From: Procambarus clarkii | Taxonomy: Eukaryota > Arthropoda > Malacostraca > Decapoda > Cambaridae | Assembly (NCBI RefSeq): GCF_040958095.1 | Contig: NC_091173.1 | Coordinates: 20,519,582 to 20,583,581 of the forward strand | Direction: 5' to 3' | Length of the DNA stretch: 64,000 nt | Shown here: in pieces, positions 1 through 10,274 of the stretch | Position numbering within the stretch: the first letter of the stretch is position 1 | Layout: every line of letters starts with the position of its first letter | Position numbers and translations under genes: made by a program | Notes under the pieces: model-generated | Databases searched by the model: none | What the model was told of the DNA's origin: nothing | The model's input: only the letters and a program-made list of their open reading frames with translations

Positions 1-122
1 GAGAGAAATATATATGTAGTAGATATACAGTAATGGAGGAAAAATAGATTGGCTAGAAAGGTAGGGTCCAAGAGCTAATAACTCGATTCTGCAGACATAA
101 ATAGTAAATACAAATAGCAAAT

Positions 123-547
123 ATGCATGTGCTCAAGAAGCACATCAATAAACTGGAAAAGGTGCAAAGGCATGTTACAACATGGCTTTCAGAGCTGAAA
201 ATCAAGAGTTACGAGGAGAGGCTAGAGGCAGTAAATATGCCAAAACTAGAAGATAGAAGAAAAGGTGATATGATAGCAGGAATTGACCAAATTGACAAAG
301 AGGAATTACTGAAACCAGCAACTTCAAGAACAAGAGGACACAGATTCAAGCTAAAGCAACAAAGGTGCCGAAAAAAATATTAGAAAGTTTACTTTTGAAA
401 ACAGGGTGGGTAGACGACTGGAACAAGTTAAGCGGTGGAGGCCAAAACCGTCAGAAGTTTCAAAGCGTTACATGACAGAGTAATGGGAAAATAGGATACC
501 ACGAGCGTAGCTCTCATCCTGTGACTACACTTGGGTAATTACACACT

Positions 548-578
<31 letters not shown>

Positions 579-600
579 ACACGACATCATTCAAGTTAAA
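123..600 (+). mobile_element. Non-LTR retrotransposon (LINE) 3' end, decayed
   Basis: The plus strand from 123 reads as the C-terminal end of a LINE reverse transcriptase: LEKVQRHVTTWLSEL, then SYEERLEAVNMPKLEDRR and GDMIAGID, then SRTRGHRFKLKQQRCRKK. This order is typical of CR1/Jockey-type ORF2 tails. The open frame stops at 383, but the following DNA still resembles the usual tail region and ends in an (AC)n run at about 545-590. It is a 5'-truncated dead copy. The family assignment is from motif recall only. Confidence 0.75.
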
Positions 601-1020
601 CCTCAACTCACTGGAAGAGAAAATAAACAGGGTAGACATGATCAAGATATACAAACTACTCAAGAACAGATTACAGTATTTAGCATGGACACGGGAACAA
701 AGGTGTAAAATATCTACAGTAAAATATCTACTGTAAAATATCTATAAATGGAAAGGTGGGGGCTTGAGGACTGTTACTCAACCATGTACGGTAAATAGAA
801 TTAGGTTACCTCAAACTCATCACGCTGGAAGAACAGTGAACCAGAGGAGATAAAACAACAATGTACAGAATATTAAGAGGAATTGACAGGTTGGACAAGA
901 GGTAATGCTCAAAATGAAAAACAGCAGGAACAGTTGGCATAAGTGAAGTGGTCAAGAGGCAGTACCCAGGAACTAGAGTTCATTCCCCATAAACAGGCAA
1001 GTACAAGTGTACACCTCATG
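600..1020 (+). mobile_element. Further decayed LINE reverse-transcriptase tail fragments
   Basis: Two weak pieces of the same kind of ORF2 tail lie in tandem on the plus strand. Around 605-690 the translation gives NSLEEKINRVDMIKIYKLLK. Around 850-900 there is a second piece resembling the GDxxxxYRILRGIDRLDK segment. Both are full of changes and carry no usable frame. They suggest repeated insertion of 5'-truncated LINEs upstream of the gene exon at 1285. Confidence 0.4.
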
Positions 1021-1284
1021 GTACTATTGAACAAGGGTTGTGTCAAGCTGTTTTTATCAGCATTCTAGAATTTAAATCAAACTTTCTAAGCATTCATAAT
1101 TAATAAAAGTTCAGTATTGTAACAAATGTTCAAGGGTTATTTAAAAAATATCAATTTTTTGTTTAAAGATTTTCAAAAGTTTAAACTTTTTGATAACTTT
1201 GATAGTCATTAACAGTAGGTATTTCAATTTTTGCTGAAATCGGATTTATATTGAAGCATATCGTTAACAGGTAGTCCTTGACAG

Positions 1285-4200
1285 GGCCTGGGCGTGGAGC
1301 TGGAAGATCTGTCAACTGTGCAACAGGGTGACTGCAGCCCTGTGTTAGGTGGTGGCTCTTTCACCCTGGAACTTGGCTCAACACTATCTAACAAACTTGT
1401 GGACTGGAATGCTCTCATTCCAGTGAAGGACCTTCCAGCCCTTTCCCCTACTGGCTGTTTTGTCCAAGAGGGAGACTACTACTTGTACTTCGAGGTATGT
1501 CCATCAGGAAGGGAGAATGTAGTCTTCAAACCAAGTGACTTTAATGGTGGCTCTAACTCGACACATTCCAGCGGGGCTGTAGGAATATCTGGAGGCTCTG
1601 GAATGACAACAACAGCCTCCGGAGGTTCCAGAGTGACTGCTGGAGAAGGTGAGGATGAAGAATATTATTATTATTACACAGATGGGGAAGACCCAACAAG
1701 CCCTTTGAATAATGATACCACAATTGCCGGAAAAATCGAGGCGAGTGAGAATGGATTAGAGAACATGAATACAGAAGAGAATAAAGATTACATCCTGGAA
1801 GACTCTGGTGAATCTAGTGATGGTGACGCTAGTGATGATTACTATTATTATTATTATTATGATGATAATTATGAAGATGAGAAGAATGATACAGATGATG
1901 GAAAAGAATCGAGTGATGATACAGATGATGGAAAAGAATCGAGTGATGATACAGAAAATAACAAAGAGGGTGAAGATGATAACTATGATAGCAGCAATGA
2001 AACGCTAAGCAAACTTGAAGTCGGCGAGTCTGGGGATGATGATTACTATTATTATTATTACTATGACGATGATTATTATGAAGATGGGAATAATACAGAT
2101 GATGGGAAACAAGGAGAGAGTAATGATAAAGATAATAATAGCACTGATAATGGAGAAAATAAAGATACAGCTGATGAGGAAAGTAACCAAGATGACAATA
2201 GTAGCAATGACAATGAAGAGACTGATTATGAATACTCTGAAGACTACGGTGAATACTATTACTATGATGAAGATGACCCAGAACCTCAAGGACGATCCCA
2301 TGTGGTGTCCACATCCAGAGGAAGGATGAAAGATTTTAATGCAGATGGTAAGAGAGCCATTCACAGTGGCAAGAATGGCAAGAGGCCCATTCACAGTGCC
2401 AAGGATGGCAAGAGACCCATTCACAGCGCCAAGGATAGCAAGAGGCCCATTCACAGTGCCAAGGATGGCAAGAGACCCATTCACAGTGGCAAGAATGGCA
2501 AGAGGCCCATTCACAGTGGCAAGAATGGCAAGAGGCCCATTCACAGTGCCAAGGATGGCAAGAGGCCCATTCACAGTGCCAAGGATGGTAAGAGGCCCAT
2601 TCACAGTGAAAAGGATGGCAAGAGACCCATTGACAGTGCCAAGGATGGCAAGAGGCCCATTGACAGTGCCAAGAATGGCAAGAGGCCCATTCACAGTGAA
2701 AAGGATGGCAAGAGGCCCATTCACAGTGAAAAGGATGGCAAGAGGCCCATTCACAGTGTCAATGGTGGCAAGAAGCCCATTCACAGTGCCAAGGATGGCA
2801 AGAGACCCATTCACAGTGGCAAGAATGGCAAGAGGCCCATTCACAGTGGCAAGAGGCCCATTCACAGTGCCAAGGATGGCAAGAGGCCCATTCACAGTGC
2901 CAAGGATGGCAAGAGGCCCATTCACAGTGTCAATGGTGGCAAGAGGCCCATTGACAGTGCCAAGGATGGCAAGAGGCCCATTCACAGTGAAAAGGATGGC
3001 AAGAGGCCCATTGACAGTGTCAATGGTGGCAAGAGGCCCATTGACAGTGCCAAGGATGGCAAGAGGCCCATTCACAGTGCCAAGGATGGCAAGAGGCCCA
3101 TTCACAGTAAAAAGGATGGCAAGAGGCCCATTCACAGTGTCAATGGTGGCAAGAGGCCCATTCACAGTAAAAAGGATGGCAAGAGGCCCATTCACAGTGC
3201 CAAGGATGGCAAGAGGCCCATTCACAGTGCCAAAGATGACATAAGGATGGACACAGAGGAATTTCTTCAACATGATAGAGTTGAAATTCTAGAGAATATC
3301 TTGGGTCGACCCCAAAAGTTTCTTTGGGAAAAGAAAATGCAGCGAGAGAAGCATAAAAGAGGTAAAGAAAAGAAAAGAACAAGGACAGAGAGGAAAACTG
3401 AAGAGAGGACAAGGAGGGATATTCAAGGAAATAAGAAAAATGAGAATAAATATGGAATGAAGAAGGATGGAAAAGATAAAGATAGAAGGAAACAGAAAGA
3501 GAAGAAAGATGGAGTAAAAAATAAGGGAAACACAAAAGGAAAGATGACAAAAGTTGGAAAAGAAAAAAAGAAAGAGAAAGGAAAAAGGAAGGAAAATAAG
3601 AAGGGAAAGGAAAGCAAAGGGAATAAACTGCGAAGCTCCCTGGTAGCCAAGTGGATCATGGTGTCTGCTCCCCTCCAGAAGTTCCTTGTCCAACACAACG
3701 TAGGAGTAAAGCGCCTCCCAGTCAGCCTCCGCTATGCTCATCTCAGAAACTTCTTTGGAGACCCCGAGGAGCAGCAGGATCTCCTGCGTCTTCTGAGGAA
3801 TGCTCGGAGAAAGTGGAAGGCCATACGCCAGATGAATGCACTCAAGCAGCGTGGGAAGAAACACTTGAAACTCGTCAAAAGAAAGAAGGGAAAGAAGCGG
3901 TATTCAAAGAGGATAAAGGGACAACCTGAGCGAAGAAAGAACAGCAGAAGGAAGATGGGTAATTATAAAAAGTTAAAGATAAAAAGAAGGAAAAATAATT
4001 CGAGAAAAGTAGAAAGCAGTAAGAAGAAAAAACTGAGGATGAGAAAGAGAAGGAAGAACAAAAGAAGAGGTAAGAATCTTCGAAAATTAAAGGTGAAAAA
4101 AGTTAAACAAGCCAGAAGCAATAATAAAAATAAAGACAAAAATAACAGAAGGAAGTTGAACAAAGAAAAAGGGATTAACTATCGACGTAAAATTATAAAA

Positions 4201-4554
4201 ATTGGGAAAAAAAAGGGCAGAAAGAAGAGATTTGGAAAAAAAGAAAAGAAAAATGACAAAAGAATAAATAATGTAAAAAAGAAAAAAGGTAAAAATAATA
4301 ATATAAAGAATAAGAAAAAAAATATGGAAAAAAAATCTAAGAATTCAAGACCCAAGAAGAATGCAAAACTGTCATTAAGAAATAGAATAAAGATAAAAAA
4401 GGAAAAAGACAAAGGCAGAAAAAGCCAAAGTAAACGGAAAACTAAGAAAGCAAAGCTGGTAAAGAAAGACATGAAAAAGAATAACAAGAAGAAAGAAAAG
4501 AACGAGACAAAAAAGGAGGAAAAGAAGGGAAAATACAAGTCGGGGAAAACCTGA
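1285..4554 (+). CDS. Last exon of an unrecognised polyampholyte protein with a 10-residue tandem repeat
   Basis: I do not recognise this protein. An in-frame stop lies at 1279-1281 and a good acceptor AG at 1283-1284, so 1285 is the likely start of a terminal exon. The first ATG-like codon is a GTG at 1294, so the true start lies upstream of the window or of the repeats. In order: a compact N-terminal stretch with cysteines (GDCSPVL..., TGCFVQEGDYYLYFEVCPSG) to about 1540; a Gly/Ser linker; an Asp/Glu-rich region (about 1650-2280) with four runs of 4-7 tyrosines; 30 copies of KRPIHSAKDG-type repeats (2346-3239); then a very Lys/Arg-rich tail to the stop. The tail is interrupted by one ordered-looking island at 3625-3855 (LVAKWIMVSAPLQKFL, LRNFFGDPEEQQDLLRLL). 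A secreted matrix or cuticle protein, or a nuclear protein, would both fit the composition; neither is shown. Confidence 0.7.
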   Translation, partial: GLGVELEDLSTVQQGDCSPVLGGGSFTLELGSTLSNKLVDWNALIPVKDLPALSPTGCFVQEGDYYLYFEVCPSGRENVVFKPSDFNGGSNSTHSSGAVGISGGSGMTTTASGGSRVTAGEGEDEEYYYYYTDGEDPTSPLNNDTTIAGKIEASENGLENMNTEENKDYILEDSGESSDGDASDDYYYYYYYDDNYEDEKNDTDDGKESSDDTDDGKESSDDTENNKEGEDDNYDSSNETLSKLEVGESGDDDYYYYYYYDDDYYEDGNNTDDGKQGESNDKDNNSTDNGENKDTADEESNQDDNSSNDNEETDYEYSEDYGEYYYYDEDDPEPQGRSHVVSTSRGRMKDFNADGKRAIHSGKNGKRPIHSAKDGKRPIHSAKDSKRPIHSAKDGKRPIHSGKNGKRPIHSGKNGKRPIHSAKDGKRPIHSAKDGKRPIHSEKDGKRPIDSAKDGKRPIDSAKNGKRPIHSEKDGKRPIHSEKDGKRPIHSVNGGKKPIHSAKDGKRPIHSGKNGKRPIHSGKRPIHSAKDGKRPIHSAKDGKRPIHSVNGGKRPIDSAKDGKRPIHSEKDGKRPIDSVNGGKRPIDSAKDGKRPIHSAKDGKRPIHSKKDGKRPIHSVNGGKRPIHSKKDGKRPIHSAKDGKRPIHSAKDDIRMDTEEFLQHDRVEILENILGRPQKFLWEKKMQREKHKRGKEKKRTRTERKTEERTRRDIQGNKKNENKYGMKKDGKDKDRRKQKEKKDGVKNKGNTKGKMTKVGKEKKKEKGKRKENKKGKESKGNKLRSSLVAKWIMVSAPLQKFLVQHNVGVKRLPVSLRYAHLRNFFGDPEEQQDLLRLLRNARRKWKAIRQMNALKQRGKKHLKLVKRKKGKKRYSKRIKGQPERRKNSRRKMGNYKKLKIKRRKNNSRKVESSKKKKLRMRKRRKNKRRGKNLRKLKVKKVKQARSNNKNKDKNNRRKLNKEKGINYRRKIIKIGKKKGRKKRFGKKEKKNDKRINNVKKKKGKNNNIKNKKKNMEKKSKNSRPKKNAKLSLRNRIKIKKEKDKGRKSQSKRKTKKAKLVKKDMKKNNKKKEKNETKKEEKKGKYKSGKT
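2346..3239 (+). repeat. 30-bp coding minisatellite, 30 units
   Basis: Thirty units encode variants of KRPIHSAKDG. The variable positions are residue 5 (His or Asp) and residues 7-10 (AKDG, GKNG, EKDG, KKDG, VNGG). Unit 17 is 21 bp instead of 30, a 9-bp loss that keeps the frame. Because the period is a multiple of three and the units lack stops, a second plus-strand frame and at least one minus-strand frame also stay open across the array. Those are shadows. Confidence 0.95.
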
Positions 4555-4652
4555 AAAATTAAAAGAATTATAAATATCATAACCACATGTAAGGAACACC
4601 ACAGCAAGTCCTCTTTCAACTCTCAAATGCTGCAGCTATTTAAGACCCTGTG

Positions 4653-4684
4653 TTTTCATATGCACCCTGTGGTGCATATGAAAA
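4653..4684 (+). other. Perfect 14-bp hairpin in the presumed 3' UTR
   Basis: The arms TTTTCATATGCACC and GGTGCATATGAAAA flank a 4-base loop (ctgt), starting 98 bases after the stop codon at 4554. The arms are exactly complementary. It lies in what should be the 3' UTR of the preceding exon. Whether it is transcribed or has a role is unknown. Confidence 0.6.
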
Positions 4685-5948
4685 AACTATTTATGATAAG
4701 AGTAATGGAAGATCAATTTCACATGGAGACTTGATCACGGGCGGAAATTACAGATAAGCGATTGGAGCCATGTAAGTAAGGGCTAAGAAGCTTGAATCTT
4801 CTCCAAGGTCAGTTTCTGAATTATTTTATAATATTGATATAAAACAATTATTTCTTTTAAACTCATTGTTGTTTTAGTCTCAATAATTTCTGCACAATTT
4901 CTTAAGCTTAAATACCATTGTCATTACAAACCCACAAATCTGGTAGCATTATTGAAAGAGCAGTAAGCCCAGATGGCTATACTGTACCATATAGCACTGT
5001 GTTACAGAACATTTAAGAATTCCAAGCCATCATAATATGCCAATACAAGAGCTGGAAGACATTTAAACAACCTGGTTTGATGTTTTACCTTAATCTGCTG
5101 CTGCTGAGTAATAGACCTGTATTCTTTAGTTCAAAATTGTCAGTTTGGAACACAAAATACAAGGCCTACAGCTATATGCAGCCCAGTGGGTAAACTTAGG
5201 AAGCAAAGTTCAGACAGTTCAACAAGCTTGCAACATGATATCAAATGCCTGCCAACCTCCAGTCAGAGATTGGGTATAGATATCCTGAACATCCAGGAAA
5301 ATGAGCATAACTCAAGACATGATGGTCATCTGGAATGTTAGACAGGGTATTAAAATATTGAGTCACAAAAAAACAGCATTGAATGTAATGAAACGCCATT
5401 TTCTGGGAGAAGACCCCGGAGGCTCCCTGAAGCTTACCGAACTGATAGTTCGAACCATAGTTGTAACACTACATAATTATGCATGAGGAAATATTCCACA
5501 CAGCTAGCCAAGTTAGAAGTGTTTAATATTGATATAGTAATACAAAATATTCTTTTGATAGTATTTTTTAACACACATACAAATATTCAACAAAATAATA
5601 ATGAAAAAAACCCTGACCAATATTCACATTTGAGCATTATATTTCTAAAACCTATCAACATACATAAACCTGAACATCACAAGTTGAGTACCTTGGATAT
5701 ATTAACATTGGCAGTCTAGCCTCTCCGCACCTTCCTGGCCATAGATGTTCTGGGCTCCCTGGGCCGCTCAGAGATGAGAAAAATGATTACAATCGTTTTG
5801 TTTTCCAAGTTTGTTAGGTTATAACTATAAATTTGGTGTCAAAATGTTTGCAAGTCAACTCTAGAGAATAAATGCAAAAACAAAAATGTATTTATAATCA
5901 ACTATGAGCAGCAACGATGAATATATGAATATTTATGAATAGCAATTA
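4685..5948. other. Gene-free AT-rich stretch
   Basis: I see no supported gene, RNA or clear element here. Short open frames around 5300-5720 have no protein-like composition. The first part may hold the rest of the 3' UTR of the gene ending at 4554, but no clear AATAAA is close to the stop. Confidence 0.5.
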
Positions 5949-6804
5949 GATGAAGACCAAAGCACACATCAGATGGAGAAAACAATGTTTCAGGCCGTCC
6001 TGGACTGAAACTAGTTAATACAGTATTAGGAAATGAGCTTTATTAGGAATGAGCTAATAAAGGAGAGTGAGGTGGAGAGCAGGTAAGAGAAGAAGGTAAT
6101 TTCTAGAAGGGTACGTTGAAAGGTAAGAATGAGATGAAGGAAGAATGGGAAGAGGTAAGAATAAGAGAAAGAAAAAGGGTATCCTTAAGTTAGGTCACAT
6201 GTATTGAGATTGGAACATTTGAGTATGTACTGTGAAAGGGAAGAGTCAACAGCAACAAAGTCAGGACTAAGGTTTATGTTGGGTATGTTGTGTATCAGAG
6301 CCGCTTTGAGAAGAATAACATCTGTGAAGAGTAGAGGCAGGAAAGATTATTTTAGAAGAAGACCAATTATAGATTGGTCTTCTAAAATTATAGACCAATT
6401 ATAGATTGGTCTTCTAAAATTATAGACCAATTATAGATTGATCTACATATCTTTCCTGCCTCTACTCTTCACAGTCGCTGTCTTGTCGAATTGGCTCTGA
6501 TACACAACATGAACCTTTGTCCTGGGTTTGTTAGTGTTGACTCTTTCCTTTCACAGTATGTACTCATATGCTCTAACATTCTAAACAAATGTGACCTGAC
6601 TTAAGCTACCCTTTTTTGTTACCTTCATCTTATTCTTACCTCTTCCCATTGGTATCTTTCACCTTACCCTTCTAGAAATGACCTTTTCTCTTACTCACTC
6701 TCCTCTTTATTAGCTCGTTCCTTCCTCTCTTCCTCACACACACAATAGTTCAGGACGGACTGAAGCATGTTTCTCCATCTTCTGATGTGTCCTTTGGTCA
6801 TCAT
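5949..6804. repeat. Long imperfect palindrome (fold-back element), about 0.4-kb arms
   Basis: The left arm begins near atgaagaccaaagcacacat. The right arm ends with the near-complement atgtgtcctttggtcatcat. Matching pairs of segments run inward through the whole region: ccgtcctggactgaaac against agttcaggacggactgaag; gtactgtgaaagggaagagtc against gactctttcctttcacagtac; and gaagagtagaggcaggaaag against ctttcctgcctctactcttc. The centre (about 6360-6440) holds short tandem copies of accaattatagattggtctt. No transposase is visible, so it is either a fold-back or MITE-type DNA element or two inverted copies of one repeat. Confidence 0.8.
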
Positions 6805-9730
6805 ATATTCAACCACATTATTGCGACTCATTGTCTGCATCAAAGAAGCACTTATAAGTCATTCGAATGTTTACTGTCGGAGTACGGATGGCATGATTTA
6901 GTGTCATTGGAACGAGTGTATTGAAAAATCATTTGTAAAACTATACAAACACAAATTGCTAGGGTGTATAAGACTGGTCTGCAGTATCAATGACTTCAAA
7001 CCCTATTTCTCAGATTCTGAATGACAGCAACATATAGGAACACACACACATACCATTATATTCTGATGCACTGAGTGGAATGTTAAACAAATAATTAAGA
7101 AGCTGTTCAAAGAGCTACAGTACTCAGAATATGATGGTTTGGAAGCACGGTATATTACATTACAAATGAAAGAAAATGTTTTAGGCAGGATGTCTATTTC
7201 CACTATACAAAATAATGTTTCACACGGAGATGCAAACTGCTTAAACACTTTCAGAAACAGTAATATCAGAATATTTTAAAACCAAAATAAAATGGAATTG
7301 TGCAAAGATTTCTATGAGCCCAGAGCATCACATAAGTATAAACAGATGTTAACATAAGCAATTCATTGCAATGTATTGTATTCAGTAAGAAAAAAAATAT
7401 TGTGAAAAATTTGGTTAGTATAAATTTTGGTAAATTTCTCAACCTAAATTTTTATCTCACCAATGTCTCTTTCTAATTTGTATACATTTTAGCCACCTTG
7501 AAATTAAGTAATATGTAAAAGCCTGTATCTGGATAAACCAATTTATTTTATTTGTACATGAAGACAGGAAACTCAATAATATATGAACTTATCTATCAAA
7601 TTTGGTAACAAAATCAACTAGAATGGTCAGTTATTTAAACAAGCTGTAAATTTTAAAGTTGTAATAGACACTGTACAGACCTATATAATTATTTGCAATT
7701 TTTTCCAATTCATGCAAAGTGAAGTAGTTATCCAAGCCGAGTGATTTATTTGCCCACACTCAACAGGAGCAGTTTCTACTACAATGCCTATTTTAAAACA
7801 AATCAAATGAAAACAGATCACAAAGTTGAAAATAAATATTCTTTGAATTGCACAAGTTTATAGTTATGTTCTATTATCACTAGATTCAAGAAATGATTAT
7901 ACTGTACTTGGAAACTCTTTAATCCAGGTTTCATAACCGATTTCATAATACAGTGCAGTATAGCTTGCTGAATAAAATGAAAACATTTCTGACTCATGAT
8001 CATCAAGCCTTTTTATTTTGAATACATGTTCTCCACAATTCTGCATACACAGTGCCACTTTTAATTGGCCTTACAATACAAATTATTTTAATTTAATTTT
8101 TGTCATTGATGAACACTGACTTTTGACATACATGCTGCAACCAATTTAATTAGAAATGTTACTAGTAATAGATCAACCTGTCCTCACACTTAATACTTCG
8201 TATTTCTTACAGAAATTACGTTAAAAGGTGATGTATTAGTAAACATTAAAAACACATAATTGACATTTTCTATGCATCTGCCTCTAAGTTAGGAGGGTTG
8301 TTTGAAGTGCCTATGTTTCTAGTTAGGCACAACAGTTGCATTTGTTATGAGGTGGCAAATTGAGAGAACAGGCTAGATAGATACGAATTGTATTTTTTCC
8401 ATTACTATACAGTCATCTCATCTATCTTCAACTTCCAGAAGGTAGATACTACAAAATATCTGGGTAAAGCAAGACCCCCCTACTAATAATCAGAATTCAG
8501 AATTTTATTTTTAGAAATAGAGATTTGTTATTGCACATATTATTATAACCCAAGAGGCTATTATCAGAAAAACACAGTATCCAAAAGAATACTGCCAGTT
8601 GAAGACTGACTGAATGTGGCTGAAGAGCTTCACCGAAACACTCCGAATTCAAATGCTCGGCTTGAGAATGGGTTCGAGTCATGAATATATGGTAATTATC
8701 AGAGATCAGCACAGCACAATGCAGTATTCTATTAATATAAACCTACACCAAAAGCTTGAAGCTACATGGCATTAAAAGTATACACAAACATTAAACATAA
8801 CAACCATACTCTATAATGAAACCTAACAATTATGTACAGAAAATAAATATAAAAATATACTGTAAATATACACTTTAAAATTAATAGTAATATACAATTT
8901 TAACCAATTTGCTTCCCGATATCACATACACCAGGATGTTGGCAGATTATGAGCTGTATGTAGAGGAAGGACCAGGAAGATGTTAATTATCTTTGACAAC
9001 TATCATTAATACAATATATTGTTTTTCTTGTGTGAATATTTAATTATTTTAATTAAAAACTCATAAAACAATCTCTTGATTACTTTTATAACTTCCTGCA
9101 TTGATGCATTGAGCAGCTATTGCATTAACCTTGGCAGTGTAATATTAATTTGTAGTTAATAATTACACACTTGGAATACTGATCACGTTAATTGTACATT
9201 ATAAATTTTAGCAACTCTCAAACTAATCCTAATACCAAATTATGCATATCACATGTTAATACCATAATTATTCATATGTTATCATTTTAAATACAATCTA
9301 CTACTCTATCATTCTTAATATTCGTGAATTACCTTCAGCAAGATAGATCTGGAAGCATCACCTGCCCTGAGCAGCAAATACTCTAACAATAAGCATAAAG
9401 TATTTACAATTGTAAATGTCATTGCCGATGGAAGCACTGCCATGCTTCCCAAAGTAGAAAACATGGCACTAAATACTGTACAGTAGTCAGTTCCAGTACC
9501 CAGCCCACAACTCAAATCTCACTATTGGTTCGTATCTTGGGCTCTACAGCACTAACAATGTCAACTCCTGCTAATATTTTTAATTCACAGTTACACTATG
9601 CTTAATTCTTGGTGAACAGTCTACCATCATAATATGCTTGTGCTTGCTGTCTCACAGAGTAAATGGAGATTGATTTGCATATGTAAATTAACCTGGCAAG
9701 TAGAATTGTTTACGGACTGGGCTGAAGAAG
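6805..9730. other. Gene-free AT-rich stretch
   Basis: I see no gene, no recognisable transposon protein and no RNA gene here. The open frames are short, low in complexity and scattered over both strands. Confidence 0.5.
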
Positions 9731-9733
9731 AGG

Positions 9734-9855
9734 TGACCTACGTAGCCATTAAAAGGTAAGTAGGTAATGAGCTTTGAACACTCAAAAGGTGGCTGACCTA
9801 CGTAGCCATTAAAAGGTAAGTAGGTAATGAGCTTTGAACACTCAAAAGGTGGCTG
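9734..9855. repeat. Exact 60-bp tandem duplication
   Basis: A 60-bp unit starting gacctacgtagccattaaaa is present twice in direct tandem, with no differences visible. It lies downstream of the TRAF6 3' end, in sequence with no other feature. Identity of the copies suggests a recent event or an assembly artefact. Confidence 0.9.
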
Positions 9856-10055
9856 AACACTTCAGGAAATTTCTACATGCCACCCTGTTAACAAAGCAAG
9901 TGTGTCAGGGTAAGCAAGATGTCAAAGTTGAGAGACAGCCATTTGATAAATTTCATCACTATATTTGACTCAATTTCACAAAAAAAGTGTGAAAATTAAC
10001 AATAGTGCAACTGGTATACATGTATTACCTAAAGCAAGTTGGCCTTTCTAGCCAA

Positions 10056-10061
10056 TTTATT
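10056..10061 (-). terminator. Candidate TRAF6 polyadenylation signal
   Basis: AATAAA on the minus strand, about 214 bases past the TRAF6 stop codon. It is the first canonical signal I see downstream; use is inferred from position only. Confidence 0.4.
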
Positions 10062-10274
10062 TTAAATGCATCTACCCTGGTCACAAACAAATGAAAGCTA
10101 CACAGTAATAATGTAATTGAATGTGTTTAATCATGACCTATTCTCAATTTACAAGAACACTGTACTGTAATATAATTTACTTAACCGTATTGTACCGAGA
10201 CTCATAACTTACCAGTACAGTATGTCACTGGTATGTAATTTCCAAATTAATACTTAATGGCATATTTAGAACAT

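Noticed and set aside
2005-3273. Long minus-strand frame with TVNGPLAILG repeats
   Set aside because: It is the antisense of the 30-bp coding array. Its openness follows from the period being divisible by three, and it has no ordered parts or splice context.
3140-4626. Several hydrophobic minus-strand frames (Phe/Leu-rich)
   Set aside because: They are the complement of the AAG/GAA-rich lysine tail; the apparent membrane segments are an artefact of purine-rich coding DNA.
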